From Bradyrhizobium betae (GTDB lineage Bacteria > Pseudomonadota > Alphaproteobacteria > Rhizobiales > Xanthobacteraceae), in NCBI RefSeq assembly GCF_004123905.1, contig NZ_MZXW01000004.1:248001-312000 (forward strand): 64,000 nt of DNA, given 5' to 3'. Both the position numbers and the translations under genes were made by a program. The notes below the pieces were generated by a model that worked only from the letters and a program-made list of their open reading frames with translations, had not been told where the DNA came from and did no database searches. Of the stretch, positions 7,814 to 18,000 are shown piece after piece (position 1 is the stretch's first letter; each line of letters starts with the position of its first letter).

Positions 7814-10762
7814 GTGCTTATCAAGCGAACAGATCAGCATTCAGGATCCGACCGCCGCGGTTCAGTCGCGGACGCCCTGGCAAGCCAGACCAGCGGTCTC
7901 GATCGCCGCACTTTCCTGCGCCGGTCCGGCCTTGCGGGTGGCGCGCTCGCGGCACTCGGCACCATGCCGGTTTACGGCGTGCGTAAGGCGGAAGCGGCTA
8001 TGGCCGGTCCGCTGGCTGCAGGCGCGACCGTCAAGAAAAGCATCTGTACGCATTGTTCGGTCGGATGCACGGTGACTGCGGAAGTGTTGAATGGGGTCTG
8101 GATCGGCCAGGAGCCGAGCTGGGATTCCCCCATCAATCGCGGATCTCATTGCGCGAAGGGGGCTTCCGTACGCGAGCTCGTGCACAGCGAGCGGCGCTTG
8201 CGCTATCCGATGAAACTCGTGAACGGCCAATGGACGCGGGTCTCCTGGGACACGGCGATCAACGAGATCGGCGACAAGATCCTCGAGGTTCGCGAAAAAT
8301 CGGGACCCGATTCCGTTTATTGGCTCGGCTCGGCCAAGATGACCAATGAAGGCGCTTATCTGTTCCGCAAGCTCGGGGCGTTTTGGGGCACCAACAACAC
8401 CGACCATCAGGCACGCATCTGCCATTCGACCACCGTCACCGGCGTCGCCAATACCTGGGGCTACGGCGCGATGACCAACAGCTACAACGATATTCGCAAT
8501 GCCAAGACCCAGATGATCATGGGCGGCAATCCGGCTGAGGCGCATCCGGTTTCGTTGCAGCATCTGCTTGAGGGTAAGGAACTGCAAAAGGCCAACTTCA
8601 TCGTCATCGACCCGCGCATGACGCGCACAGCGGCGCACGCGACGGAATACGTGCGGATGCGTCCGGGCACCGACATTCCGGTGCTCTACGGCATCATGTG
8701 GCACATCCTCCAAAACGGCTGGGAGGACAAGGAATTCATCAGGCAGCGCGTCTACGGCTTCGACGATCTCCGCAAGGAAGTGGAGAAATGGAATCCGGAA
8801 GAGGTCGAGCGCGTCACCGGCATTCCCACCGAACAGCTCAAGCGGGTCGCCAAGGTGTTCGCCACCGAGAAGCCGTCGACATTGATCTGGGCCATGGGCC
8901 AGACCCAGAAGACCGTCGGCACCGCGAACGTGCGGGCGAGCTGCATCCTGCTGCTCCTGACGGGCAACGTCGGCGGACCGGGCATGGGCGCCAACATCTT
9001 CCGCGGCCACGACAATGTGCAGGGCGCGACCGATGTCGGGCTCGATATTGTGACACTGCCATTCTACTACGGTCTCGCCGAGGGAGCGTGGAAGCATTGG
9101 TCGCGGGTCTGGGACGTCGACTACGAGTTCTTGAAGTCGCGCTTCGATTCCAAGCAGATCATGGAAACGCCCGGCATTCCGCTCACCCGCTGGTTCGAGG
9201 CGGTGACGCTGCCGAAGGATCAGGTCGCTCAGAAGGACAATGTGCGAGCAGTGTTCGTTCAGGGACACGCCAGCAACAGCATCACGCGCATTCCGGAGTC
9301 TCTCAAAGGCCTGAAGGCGCTGGACCTGCTCGTCATAGCCGATCCCCATCCAACGACCTGGGCATCGCTTGCGGTCGAGGCCGGGCGCAAGGATGGTGTC
9401 TACATTCTTCCGGTGGCCACGCAATTCGAGTGCAAGGGATCGCGCGTCGCCTCGAACCGCTCGCTGCAATGGGGCGAGCAGATCGTCAAACCGATCTTCG
9501 AATCGAAGGACGATCTCGAGGTCATCTATCTGATGGCCAGGAAGCTCGGCTTCGCCGACCAGATGTTCAAGAAAATCAAGGTCGAGAGCAATCTGCCCGA
9601 AGCGGAGGATGTGTTGCGCGAGATGAACCGCGGCAGCTGGTCGACTGGCTATTGCGGGCAATCGCCCGAGCGCCTGAAGGCGCACATGAAGAACCAGGCG
9701 AAATTCGATATGTTGACGATGCGGGCGCCCAAGGACGATCCGGAGGTCGGTGGCGACTATTACGGTCTGCCCTGGCCGTGCTGGGGGACACCGGAGGTCA
9801 AGCATCCGGGAACGCCGCTCCTCTATAACACCAATCTGCACGTGATGGATGGTGGCGGCACGTTCCGGCCGCGTTTTGGTTTGGAGCGCGAGGAGAAGCT
9901 GCCGGACGGCACTACGCGCAAGGTCAGCCTGCTCGCGGACGGCTCGTACTCCAAGGGGTCGGCGATCGAGGACGGCTATCCGGAATTCACGCTGGCGAGC
10001 CTGAAGAAGCTCGGTTGGGACACGGAGCTCACCGAAGCCGAAATGACTGTCATCAACAAGATCAATCCCGCCAATCCTGACACCGTGTCGTGGTCGCTCG
10101 ACCTTTCGGGCGGTATCCAGCGCGTCGCGCTGATGCATGGTTGTGTGCCCTATGGCAACGGCAAGGCGCGCATGCATGCGTTCGGTCTACCCGATCCCAT
10201 TCCGGTTCACCGCGAGCCGATCTACACGCCACGCGTCGATCTGGTGGCCAAATATCCGACGCTGCCTGACGCCAAGCAGTTCCGCGTGCCCAATATCGGC
10301 TTCTCGGTTCAAAAGGCGGCGGTGGAGAAGGGGATCGCCAAGCAATTTCCGCTCATCCTGTCATCCGGCCGTCTGGTCGAATATGAGGGCGGCGGCGAGG
10401 AGACGCGGACCAATCCCTGGCTCGCCGAATTGCAGCAGGATATGTTCATCGAGATCAATCCTGCCGATGCCGCCGAGCGTGGTGTCAGGGACGGCGGCTG
10501 GGTCTGGGTCACGGGTGCCGAGAACAATTCCAGGGCGAGGATGAAGGCGCTTGTCACCGAGCGTGTCGGCAAGGGTGTTGCCTGGATGCCATTCCACTTC
10601 GGTGGTTGGCTCGCAGGCAAGGATCTTCGCAGCAACTACCCGAAGGGCACCGATCCGATCGTCCTCGGCGAAAGCGCGAACACGATCACCACCTACGGAT
10701 ACGATCCGGCGACGAACATGCAGGAGACTAAGGTCACTCTCTGCCAGATCGCGGCGGCGTAA
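7814..10762 (+). CDS. fdhA: Formate dehydrogenase alpha (molybdopterin) subunit
   Basis: A 982-residue molybdopterin oxidoreductase that would oxidise formate to CO2 on the periplasmic side. GTG 7814 follows GGAGG. The Tat signal RRTFLRRSG (residues 31-39) is followed by a hydrophobic segment. A [4Fe-4S] site is formed by Cys78, Cys81, Cys85 and Cys113 (CTHCSVGC...HCAKG). The likely Mo/W ligand is Cys203 in ARICHSTT, a cysteine in place of selenocysteine, with the conserved His next to it. The C-terminal cofactor-binding domain contains LILSSGRLVEYEGGGEETRTNPWL and FHFGGWLAG. Length is typical for membrane-linked formate dehydrogenases. It heads the alpha-beta-gamma structural operon. Confidence 0.95.
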   Translation: MLIKRTDQHSGSDRRGSVADALASQTSGLDRRTFLRRSGLAGGALAALGTMPVYGVRKAEAAMAGPLAAGATVKKSICTHCSVGCTVTAEVLNGVWIGQEPSWDSPINRGSHCAKGASVRELVHSERRLRYPMKLVNGQWTRVSWDTAINEIGDKILEVREKSGPDSVYWLGSAKMTNEGAYLFRKLGAFWGTNNTDHQARICHSTTVTGVANTWGYGAMTNSYNDIRNAKTQMIMGGNPAEAHPVSLQHLLEGKELQKANFIVIDPRMTRTAAHATEYVRMRPGTDIPVLYGIMWHILQNGWEDKEFIRQRVYGFDDLRKEVEKWNPEEVERVTGIPTEQLKRVAKVFATEKPSTLIWAMGQTQKTVGTANVRASCILLLLTGNVGGPGMGANIFRGHDNVQGATDVGLDIVTLPFYYGLAEGAWKHWSRVWDVDYEFLKSRFDSKQIMETPGIPLTRWFEAVTLPKDQVAQKDNVRAVFVQGHASNSITRIPESLKGLKALDLLVIADPHPTTWASLAVEAGRKDGVYILPVATQFECKGSRVASNRSLQWGEQIVKPIFESKDDLEVIYLMARKLGFADQMFKKIKVESNLPEAEDVLREMNRGSWSTGYCGQSPERLKAHMKNQAKFDMLTMRAPKDDPEVGGDYYGLPWPCWGTPEVKHPGTPLLYNTNLHVMDGGGTFRPRFGLEREEKLPDGTTRKVSLLADGSYSKGSAIEDGYPEFTLASLKKLGWDTELTEAEMTVINKINPANPDTVSWSLDLSGGIQRVALMHGCVPYGNGKARMHAFGLPDPIPVHREPIYTPRVDLVAKYPTLPDAKQFRVPNIGFSVQKAAVEKGIAKQFPLILSSGRLVEYEGGGEETRTNPWLAELQQDMFIEINPADAAERGVRDGGWVWVTGAENNSRARMKALVTERVGKGVAWMPFHFGGWLAGKDLRSNYPKGTDPIVLGESANTITTYGYDPATNMQETKVTLCQIAAA

Positions 10763-10774
10763 GGAGCAACGACG

Positions 10775-11371
10775 ATGGCACGTATGAAATTTCTCTGCGA
10801 CGCCGACCGTTGCATCGAGTGCAACGCCTGCGTGACGGCCTGCAAGAATGAGCACGAGGTCCCTTGGGGCATCAACCGGCGCCGCGTCGTCACCATCAAT
10901 GACGGCAAGCCGGGCGAACGCTCCGTCTCGATGGCCTGCATGCACTGCACGGAAGCGCCCTGCGCGGCGGTGTGCCCGGTGAACTGCTTCTACACCACCG
11001 CCGACGGCGTGGTTCTGCACTCCAAGGATCTCTGCATCGGCTGCGGCTACTGCTTCTACGCCTGCCCCTTCGGCGCGCCGCAATATCCCAAGGTCGGAAA
11101 CTTCGGTTCGCGCGGCAAGATGGACAAATGCACCTACTGCGCCGGCGGTCCCGAGGCCGATGGCAGCAAGGAGGAATACGAGAAGTACGGTGCAAACCGC
11201 CTCGCCGAAGGCAAGCTGCCCTTGTGCGCCGAAATGTGCTCGACCAAGTCGCTGCTTGCCGGCGACGGCGAGATCATCGCCCAGATCTACAAGGAACGTG
11301 TGTTGAAGCGCGGCTACGGCTCAGGCGCATGGGGCTGGAAGACCGCCTATCGCGAGACGATCGAGTCCTGA
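10775..11371 (+). CDS. fdhB: Formate dehydrogenase beta (4Fe-4S) subunit
   Basis: A 198-residue ferredoxin-type electron-transfer subunit, 12 bases after the alpha gene. It has the usual cluster sets for four [4Fe-4S] centres: CIECNACVTACKNEHEVPWG, CMHCTEAPCAAVCPVNCF, CIGCGYCFYACPFGAPQYP, and CTYCAGG with CAEMC. It would relay electrons from the alpha subunit to the membrane cytochrome. No Tat signal or C-terminal anchor is seen, so export would be by hitch-hiking with the alpha subunit and attachment through the gamma subunit. Confidence 0.95.
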   Translation: MARMKFLCDADRCIECNACVTACKNEHEVPWGINRRRVVTINDGKPGERSVSMACMHCTEAPCAAVCPVNCFYTTADGVVLHSKDLCIGCGYCFYACPFGAPQYPKVGNFGSRGKMDKCTYCAGGPEADGSKEEYEKYGANRLAEGKLPLCAEMCSTKSLLAGDGEIIAQIYKERVLKRGYGSGAWGWKTAYRETIES

Positions 11372-11413
11372 TGCAGGTCAGGGCCACGCTGCATAGATGC
11401 CGAGGAGAAAGTG

Positions 11414-12421
11414 ATGCCGTCACTTGGAAGGTTCATTCGAGTAACCATCCGCGCGTGGGTATTGCTTCTGCTGATCATGGCGGCACCGTCACCGTCATTG
11501 GCCCAGCAGATCAATCCGACAGCGAGCTCGGTCAACGAGCGACAGTTGCTCCAGGAGATGGACCGGATCCAGGGGCGTGTCAGCATTCCCGACCAGCGCT
11601 CCAGCGTGCTCTTGCAACCGGCCGGCCGCGAGTGGCGTGAATTCCGCAACGTCGCGCTACGCTGGATTGGCGGCGGCGCCATCCTCGGCATGCTGGCGGT
11701 TCTCCTGGTCTTCTATTTGACGCGCGGCATGGTCCGCCTGGAAAGCGGACGATCCGGTCGCACCATCGTGCGCTTCACCGTGTTTGAGCGCTTCGTGCAT
11801 TGGATGACAGCTACCTGCTTCATCATCCTCGCCATCTCGGGACTGAACATTACCTTCGGGCGGCCGCTGCTATTGCCACTGATCGGCTTTGAAGCCTTCT
11901 CGGAGTGGTCGCAATGGGCGAAGTATGCCCACAACTATCTGAGCTTCCCGTTCACCATCGGCGTCATCCTGATCTTCCTGATGTGGATCGCGGGAAATAT
12001 CCCTAACAAGGTCGATGTTGCCTGGATCAAGCGGGGAGGGGGCATCGTCGGCCATGATCATCCGCCGGCCTATCGCTTCAATGCCGGCCAGAAGATGATC
12101 TACTGGATCGTCGTGATCGGGGGTGGCCTCGTTGCAGCGACGGGATACGTGCTGATGTTCCCGTTCTACATCAGCGGCATCGAAGGTATGCAGATGGCCC
12201 AGATCATCCACTCCGTGGTGGCCGTACTATTCGTGGCCGCAATGATTGCGCATATTTATATCGGCACGATCGGCATGGAGGGAGCTTTCGAGGCCATGGG
12301 CTCAGGTGAGGTCGACCTCAACTGGGCGCGCGAACATCACAGCCTCTGGCTCGACGAGCAGAGTGGGCGAACCGGACCGAACGATCAACGGCCGCAACCA
12401 GCAACTGCTGCGGCCGAATGA
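11414..12421 (+). CDS. Formate dehydrogenase gamma subunit, cytochrome b
   Basis: A 335-residue membrane protein. ATG 11414 lies 6 bases after AGGAG, better placed than GTG 11411. It has a cleavable signal-like N-terminus (AWVLLLLIMAAPSPSLAQ), a periplasmic stretch, then about five membrane spans (WIGGGAILGMLAVLLVFYL; HWMTATCFIILAISGLNI; HNYLSFPFTIGVILIFLMW; MIYWIVVIGGGLVAATGY; IIHSVVAVLFVAAMIAHIY). Histidines at the start or end of several spans fit haem b ligation, and FERFVHW is a hallmark of the FdnI/FdoI family. It would pass electrons to quinone. Last gene of the fdh structural operon. Confidence 0.93.
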   Translation: MPSLGRFIRVTIRAWVLLLLIMAAPSPSLAQQINPTASSVNERQLLQEMDRIQGRVSIPDQRSSVLLQPAGREWREFRNVALRWIGGGAILGMLAVLLVFYLTRGMVRLESGRSGRTIVRFTVFERFVHWMTATCFIILAISGLNITFGRPLLLPLIGFEAFSEWSQWAKYAHNYLSFPFTIGVILIFLMWIAGNIPNKVDVAWIKRGGGIVGHDHPPAYRFNAGQKMIYWIVVIGGGLVAATGYVLMFPFYISGIEGMQMAQIIHSVVAVLFVAAMIAHIYIGTIGMEGAFEAMGSGEVDLNWAREHHSLWLDEQSGRTGPNDQRPQPATAAAE

Positions 12422-12460
12422 AGGGGCGCAGCTGAAAGAGGGGCGGTCCGGTATGCTGCT

Positions 12461-12664
12461 CTATTGCGTCCGGTCTCTGGCAAACAGAACGGACCGGTCC
12501 TCGATCTCCTGCTCCGGCAGCGCGCTCGCCCGGCCGGTCTGCAGCTCTTGAATGTTTGGCATGCCGCTCTGTGCAGAGCGAAAAAGTGCATGCGATTTGA
12601 GCACGCTGGTGGCCGCACCGATGACGACCAGGGCTGTGACGAGCGAAAGCATAAGGCGCTTCAT
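12461..12664 (-). CDS. Small secreted or membrane-anchored hypothetical protein
   Basis: A 67-residue protein, convergent with the cytochrome b gene. ATG 12664 has GGAG 9 bases upstream. The N-terminus MKRLMLSLVTALVVIGAATS is a signal peptide or single anchor; the mature part is short and charged, with NIQELQTGRASALPEQEIEDRS. I do not recognise the family. The good ribosome site and signal sequence support a real gene. Confidence 0.6.
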   Translation of the reverse strand: MKRLMLSLVTALVVIGAATSVLKSHALFRSAQSGMPNIQELQTGRASALPEQEIEDRSVLFARDRTQ

Positions 12665-13539
12665 CCGACATCTCCATCCGGAGTGGCATCCGCCACGATG
12701 GAGTAGGCTCTAATTCATCCCGATCATGTGAGCCGCCTCACATCTTCCGAGCTTTTTTCGGTTCCACCGGTTGAACGAAGGTCGAGGATGCCTCGATGGT
12801 TTGCGTGCACGATCGAGATGAAGATAGTTCTAAATGTCGTATCCAAGCGCCTGCCCGTTTAAGAAACAATGGCCCGCCGGTCTTTTGAAATGCCGTCGTC
12901 AGCTCGGCATCAGTTGCGTCTTTGCTCTTCAGCGCCATACAAGTCGTTTCACAATCTGAAGGACGGGCATCCCATGAATCCGGAAGACGACCCGATTACG
13001 GTCGGTGATGCCCCGGCAAAAGCAAATTTTGTAGCAACGTGCTGGTCAGAACTGGCTAAATAATCGAACCATCCCTAAAAAACCCAGCGAAATCAGTATA
13101 GATACGTTGCCGTGTGTTCCCAGGACTGGACCGACAGAGATTTAAGTGGTTGAAAATAAATGTAAATTTAGTGTCGCGCCCATGATGGATTGGACCGGGA
13201 CATCTCGAAAAGCGAAGTACAATCAGCTCTTAAGCGCGGTCCCGATCGGCTGTGCAGTACCAAATGCAGTACCGGTCTGGTTTGAGGCGTACGCAGGCGA
13301 TTGATGTCGCAAGTTGGTGTGCATTGGGTCACTCGCGCGTAGCGCAGCGTACTGCGCCAATCTGCGAGATTGCGCTCGTGAGAGTGAACGCAACGTTCCA
13401 GGGGCTCACTCAAACGCGCCATTCGGCGACGGATGTCCTGCTGATCGCGCTGAGTTTCAGTCGACAATTGATGAAGGAGAATCGCTCCCCGCATATTGTT
13501 ACGATGACGGCCGGAGATTATCCCTGAACGCTAAAGGTT
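12665..13539. other. Long gap without a convincing gene
   Basis: About 875 bases with lower GC, AT-rich patches near 13064-13170, and only short open frames on either strand lacking good start sites or recognisable domains. It separates the fdh locus from the defence-type genes, so it may contain the junction of an inserted island. I found no tRNA gene or integrase, and searched by eye only for direct repeats. Confidence 0.5.
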
Positions 13540-15033
13540 CTATCTCAAGGCATGTTCAATAAATGCGTGGTGGTCGTGCAGAACTGATTTACCCGTGGCG
13601 AGCGAGAAGAACTTGATATAGTCAGACAGTATTTCCTGTGCTCGTTGAACGACGGGCGCGTCGAAACTCAACAGCCCAACTGGGACCGGGAAACTCTGCG
13701 TCGTACCGAGCGGGGCGTGAACCGTAATCGCGACAACGTGACCGGGAACAATAAATATCTCGACCGTAGGCGGCACCACCCCGTTGGCCGGCCCGGAAGC
13801 AACCAGGTCGAACGCTTCGCGAAGGTAGCGCTGCGGATCTCCGGCGACAAGCGCGATCGAACGTGGCGATGGGTTTAGGGCGCCTTCATCGTTCGTAGGT
13901 CCTAATAGCTCCTCAAGCTGTTCGAGTATCATCGGTAGAATGCGCGTCGCGCCCCATGCAGTAATTTGCGGCACCACCCAAATAGACACCGGCGGGCGCT
14001 CCTTGCGACGCTCTATCGAATGTCTAAGCGTCTCGAACAACTTGTGGGCGTTCGCGTGGGTGAAGAGCGAGCCGGCGATCGCGGCAGTATAGACTGGGGA
14101 CGGAGGAGTATCCGCATGCATGTCTTCGGTCGCTTTTACAGCGCTCTTTAGGAGCATAACCGGATCTAATTCGGTGCCGCGCACGTAGTTGGCTGTGAAT
14201 GCTGGCGCAATTTCCCGGAGGAGGCGGTAGCCGTCCTTGTCGGTGGGGCGGCGCGGAGTGTTCAGACCTGACAGAAATGCCGCGCAACGCTCAACGACCT
14301 CATTGCGGTCGTCCAGGTCATAGCCGGTCCTCCATTCTGAAAGATCGGGTTCGGGAAATCCGGGCTGTCGAATGCGCGATTTTACTACGACACGCACCAC
14401 AGAAGAAAAGCGATTGCCTGGATCTACGTGGTCCACGGAATACAGGAAGCGCGGCTTTGACTGAGCGCTATGGAATTTCGGCGCGAACTCCAAGTAAAAC
14501 TTCCGAAACGATTCTGGCACCAACTTACGGGCGCCGGCAACCCGCTGGGTATCCGCTATCTTTAGCTCTGGGAGGTTGAGTTCAAATATCCCGAGCGAAT
14601 CCCATATCGCCGGGGCAAGCGATAATAGATCGAAGCCAGCGGTGACCGTTTTCTGCTCGACTTCGTAAATCTGCGGTTCGTCCGTCCCAATCCGGAACAA
14701 TCCCCTTCCGATCGTCGTTAGCCAAAGCCTGCCGTTTCGCCTCGTTATGTAACCAGCTTCTTCAGCTTCGCGAATGACGTAGCTTCTCTCCCCCAGATCG
14801 AACCCAAAGAACGTGCCAAAATCCTTTTCGTCGATGCCGTCAGCGGAGTGTAGCAACCGAAGCAGAAATTCAGCAGTCATTGAGACACGACCGGCTTCGG
14901 TCACTTTATGACGCACAACGAACTGCCTGCATGGCAACAACACATCGTATACCGCGACGTCGAAGAGGGCGTCGTGTGTTTCATCTTCCCCCCGGTACTT
15001 TGGCAGCGAAAGCTTTGGCCTACTTGCGGTCAT
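13540..15033 (-). CDS. Winged-helix protein, partner of the NERD-kinase-helicase gene
   Basis: A 497-residue protein. I chose ATG 15033 (MTASRPKLSLPKY), which overlaps the stop of the large upstream gene by 14 bases, so the two are translationally coupled. Residues ~45-110 (TAEFLLRLLHSADGIDEKDF, YVIREAEEAGYITRRNGRLW, LTTIGRGLFRIG) look like a winged helix-turn-helix. The C-terminal ~350 residues show alternating strands and helices with no motif I can name; no HxK(x)4D phospholipase-D motif is visible. The family is not recognised. Because it is cotranscribed with a defence-type helicase, it may be a sensor, adaptor or regulator of that protein; that is inference. Confidence 0.8.
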   Translation of the reverse strand: MTASRPKLSLPKYRGEDETHDALFDVAVYDVLLPCRQFVVRHKVTEAGRVSMTAEFLLRLLHSADGIDEKDFGTFFGFDLGERSYVIREAEEAGYITRRNGRLWLTTIGRGLFRIGTDEPQIYEVEQKTVTAGFDLLSLAPAIWDSLGIFELNLPELKIADTQRVAGARKLVPESFRKFYLEFAPKFHSAQSKPRFLYSVDHVDPGNRFSSVVRVVVKSRIRQPGFPEPDLSEWRTGYDLDDRNEVVERCAAFLSGLNTPRRPTDKDGYRLLREIAPAFTANYVRGTELDPVMLLKSAVKATEDMHADTPPSPVYTAAIAGSLFTHANAHKLFETLRHSIERRKERPPVSIWVVPQITAWGATRILPMILEQLEELLGPTNDEGALNPSPRSIALVAGDPQRYLREAFDLVASGPANGVVPPTVEIFIVPGHVVAITVHAPLGTTQSFPVPVGLLSFDAPVVQRAQEILSDYIKFFSLATGKSVLHDHHAFIEHALR

Positions 15034-18000
15034 GTTTTGCCATTTTTCGCTTTTTAGAGTGGCCCGGCTTCCGTTGATGTTCGCGCCGGGACGAAATATC
15101 GCCGCCCAATCTCGCTGCGTCGAGGAGACGTGCATGGTTCGTCTGCAGTTCGCGTGCGAATGCATCCGCCACGCGATGCATTGGGCCACCGGTGGGCCAT
15201 CTTGAGCGGGCGCCGACCACGATCAGCCGGTCCATGGCTCGGCTTATTGCCACGTTGATTCGATTGGGGCGAGCCATGAAGCCCTGCTTTATGGTGGCAC
15301 GCCCGAACTCGACCTGACCATCGTCGTTATTTCGAACAAGCGAGAGGATAACGATAGGATTCTGCTTGCCCTGATAACTGTCGACCGTCCCCACAACGAT
15401 GTTCGACCTCATTGGCTCGCTAAGACCGGCAATTCGCAACCTATGCCGTATCAGATCGCGTTGCGCCGCATACATGCAGACAATCCCAATAGTATGTGCG
15501 CGGGGGTCCTGGCGATCGAGGTAGGCTCGGAACGGGCGGTGCGCGTCCCAGAGTTTCAGAAGGGCGAGTATGGCGTCGGCCTCGACCGGGTTTATTAGGC
15601 TCGAGCCGCCGTCCGGATCTGGCTTTTGATAAGAACGCGCGCGGCCGCTGTCAGTCGCGACCCATGTGACGACCTTGCCCAAGCTCTCAGGATATGCCGA
15701 CGGATCGATGATTGGCTTGGAGCGTTCGTGCGTCAGGGCTTGGGAATAGAAGGATGCCGAGACCATCCGCCCAATAGGGGCGAGCATCCGGTACTGCTGC
15801 GTTAGTTGCCTGCCGGCCTTCCGACCGTAGCCCGATAGAAACATCCGTTCGAAATCGCTGCGCATGATATCGCGCTTGGAAAGGTTGGTCGTCGCAGCTA
15901 CCTCCCTAACGACTTCCGGCTTGTGCTGTGGCTCCAGTTGCGCCTGGTCGCCTACTAGAACGATCCAGCGGCCTGACTGTAGCGGCACGGCTAGTTCGCT
16001 TGCGGTACAGCGGGCGGCTTCGTCAACGACAACCAAATCGAATGGGGTCTTCGTGAGACCCAAGGAAGAGCGTCCCAACCCCACGCATGTGCCAGCAACA
16101 ATTTGCCGTGTTCCCGCCAGAAAGGTCTCGAAGCTCCGCTCCCGTGTCGAGACTGATCCGCAGAAGTCCCTCGCCAATTTCGTGACCGACCCGAAACGTC
16201 CAAGCGCGTCATAATTGGTGATTGAGTGTTCCAAGGCCACATGTCGGACCATCGACTCGAGCAGATGGTTTTCTCCAAGACCGGATTCCACGTCGCGATC
16301 GGCAAGCCCGATCTTTGCTCCCATGCGCACCATCGTTTGCCGCAGCCCGCGTAGCCGATTATCTTCGCTACCTAGACCGGATCGCAAGAGCTCCTGGTAT
16401 CGTTCGACGACGGGCCGAACCGTATGATTTACGAAGGTTAGTTGATCGGATGCAGCGGATGAGATTCCGAGGGTCGAGCCGATGAGTCTCATTCTGCTCT
16501 TCAAATCGGCTTCGAGCCGGTGCTTGAATGATGCCTCGACCCGGCCAGAGTGGTGCGGCAGGAGGCGTTCGGAGACCGAACCTTCCTGGCCTACGCGCAC
16601 AATCGACGGCTGGCCGTCATTCGGATCGAAGAGGGCGAGAATGGCTTCCGCAGCATTATTCACGGCGTCATTGGATTGACTGGCGACCAGGACGTTCCTG
16701 GCCAGCTTCCGGGTCAAGGCAAAATGAACGAGCGCGCCTATGAATCGGGTTTTCCCCGTTCCGGGCGGCCCCTGAAGGAGCCCGACGGGTTGAACCCGCG
16801 TTAGATGTTCGAAGGCTTCGGCTTGAGTGTCATTGAGGCCGTAGAGCGACTTTATCTCATCGGCTTCGACGATCTTCGGATGCACTGACGGCGAAGACAG
16901 GCACTGCGGATCGAAGTGATCGATCAAATCCGGCACGGCACTTTGACGAGAGAGGATCCTGGTCGTGGCCGCTTCCCGGCGCGTGCGGCTCGTCGTCTCG
17001 AAGTGACTCTTAAAGCGAAGTCTGGTCTCGTCCGCGATCAACCCGTCGCGCGCATCGGGATTGCGACGGCTGGCGTCGATACTAATCAAGGAGGGGGTGG
17101 AACGCTCGATGTCGAGTAATCCAAGCTCCCGCCACGTTCCTTTACGACCGAGGCGTTCGACGAAAACCATGTCTTCGCGGTTGAAATCCAGCGTGCCTTG
17201 TTCGAGTTCAAATCTGGCTAAATGCCGCGCGCGATCGCGACGGAAGGCGCTGTCGCCAGCGGTGGTCCCTTCTATTGTCAATTCCTCTTCCGCCGTAATT
17301 AGGGCTCGCCAAAGCACCGGAACGGCGACCTCATCCACCGGATGCTCTCCTTCGACGGCTTCCGCGAGCGCGTCTTCCGCGAAGTCTCCCGATGCGTCGA
17401 CTGCTTCGGCACCTTCCTCCGCCACGCCCGTCGTCGCGTCGTCGCCCTTGGTTCGTGCGTGCCAAGCCTCGCGAAACCTGGCGTCGTCGAGTACTAGGTT
17501 TGCCTCGGAAAGGTCGATGTGGGTCGATGAACGGACTTCCACGTCAAGCTCGATCCGGGCGAACTCGTGACGCGAGATGGAGGAAATCTGCTTCTGCTCC
17601 AGCGATTTTCGCCATGCGACGGTAGGACGGCCTTGGTCATTCAGGCGAATGCCGATCTCTTCGGACGCTCCCCGTATGAACAAGATAGGGGATCCTTTCG
17701 CGAACCTGAGACCGAAGACCCCTTCGTCCGAGAGCAGCGGTCCGACCTCCGCATTCTTGATCGACAGGGTCAGCTTCGGCCTTGCGACATTGGCTGATGG
17801 CGCCAGAATTGTCTCAAAGCTATCTATGAGGGGAAGTAGGGTCGCATTTTCCGGTGGACCGATCCGGCAACTTCGAATTGCCTTCTCGATATCGATGGCG
17901 CGCATGCCCTTAATGCCGCATGCGCCGAATACCTCTTCCGCAATTTTGGTAACGGCGAACCGGTCGCGACAAAAGCGATCGCCACCAGCAATTGGGGCGT

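Noticed and set aside
8419..8430. Selenocysteine TGA in formate dehydrogenase alpha
   Set aside because: The Mo-ligand position is TGC (Cys203), in frame and with no SECIS-like need.
7862..10177. 771-codon open frame on the minus strand
   Set aside because: Antisense of the formate dehydrogenase alpha gene; high GC with biased third positions keeps the opposite frame open. No domain or ribosome site.
12738..13063. Two overlapping small frames of about 65 codons on opposite strands
   Set aside because: No ribosome site, domain or neighbour coupling; they overlap each other in lower-GC sequence.
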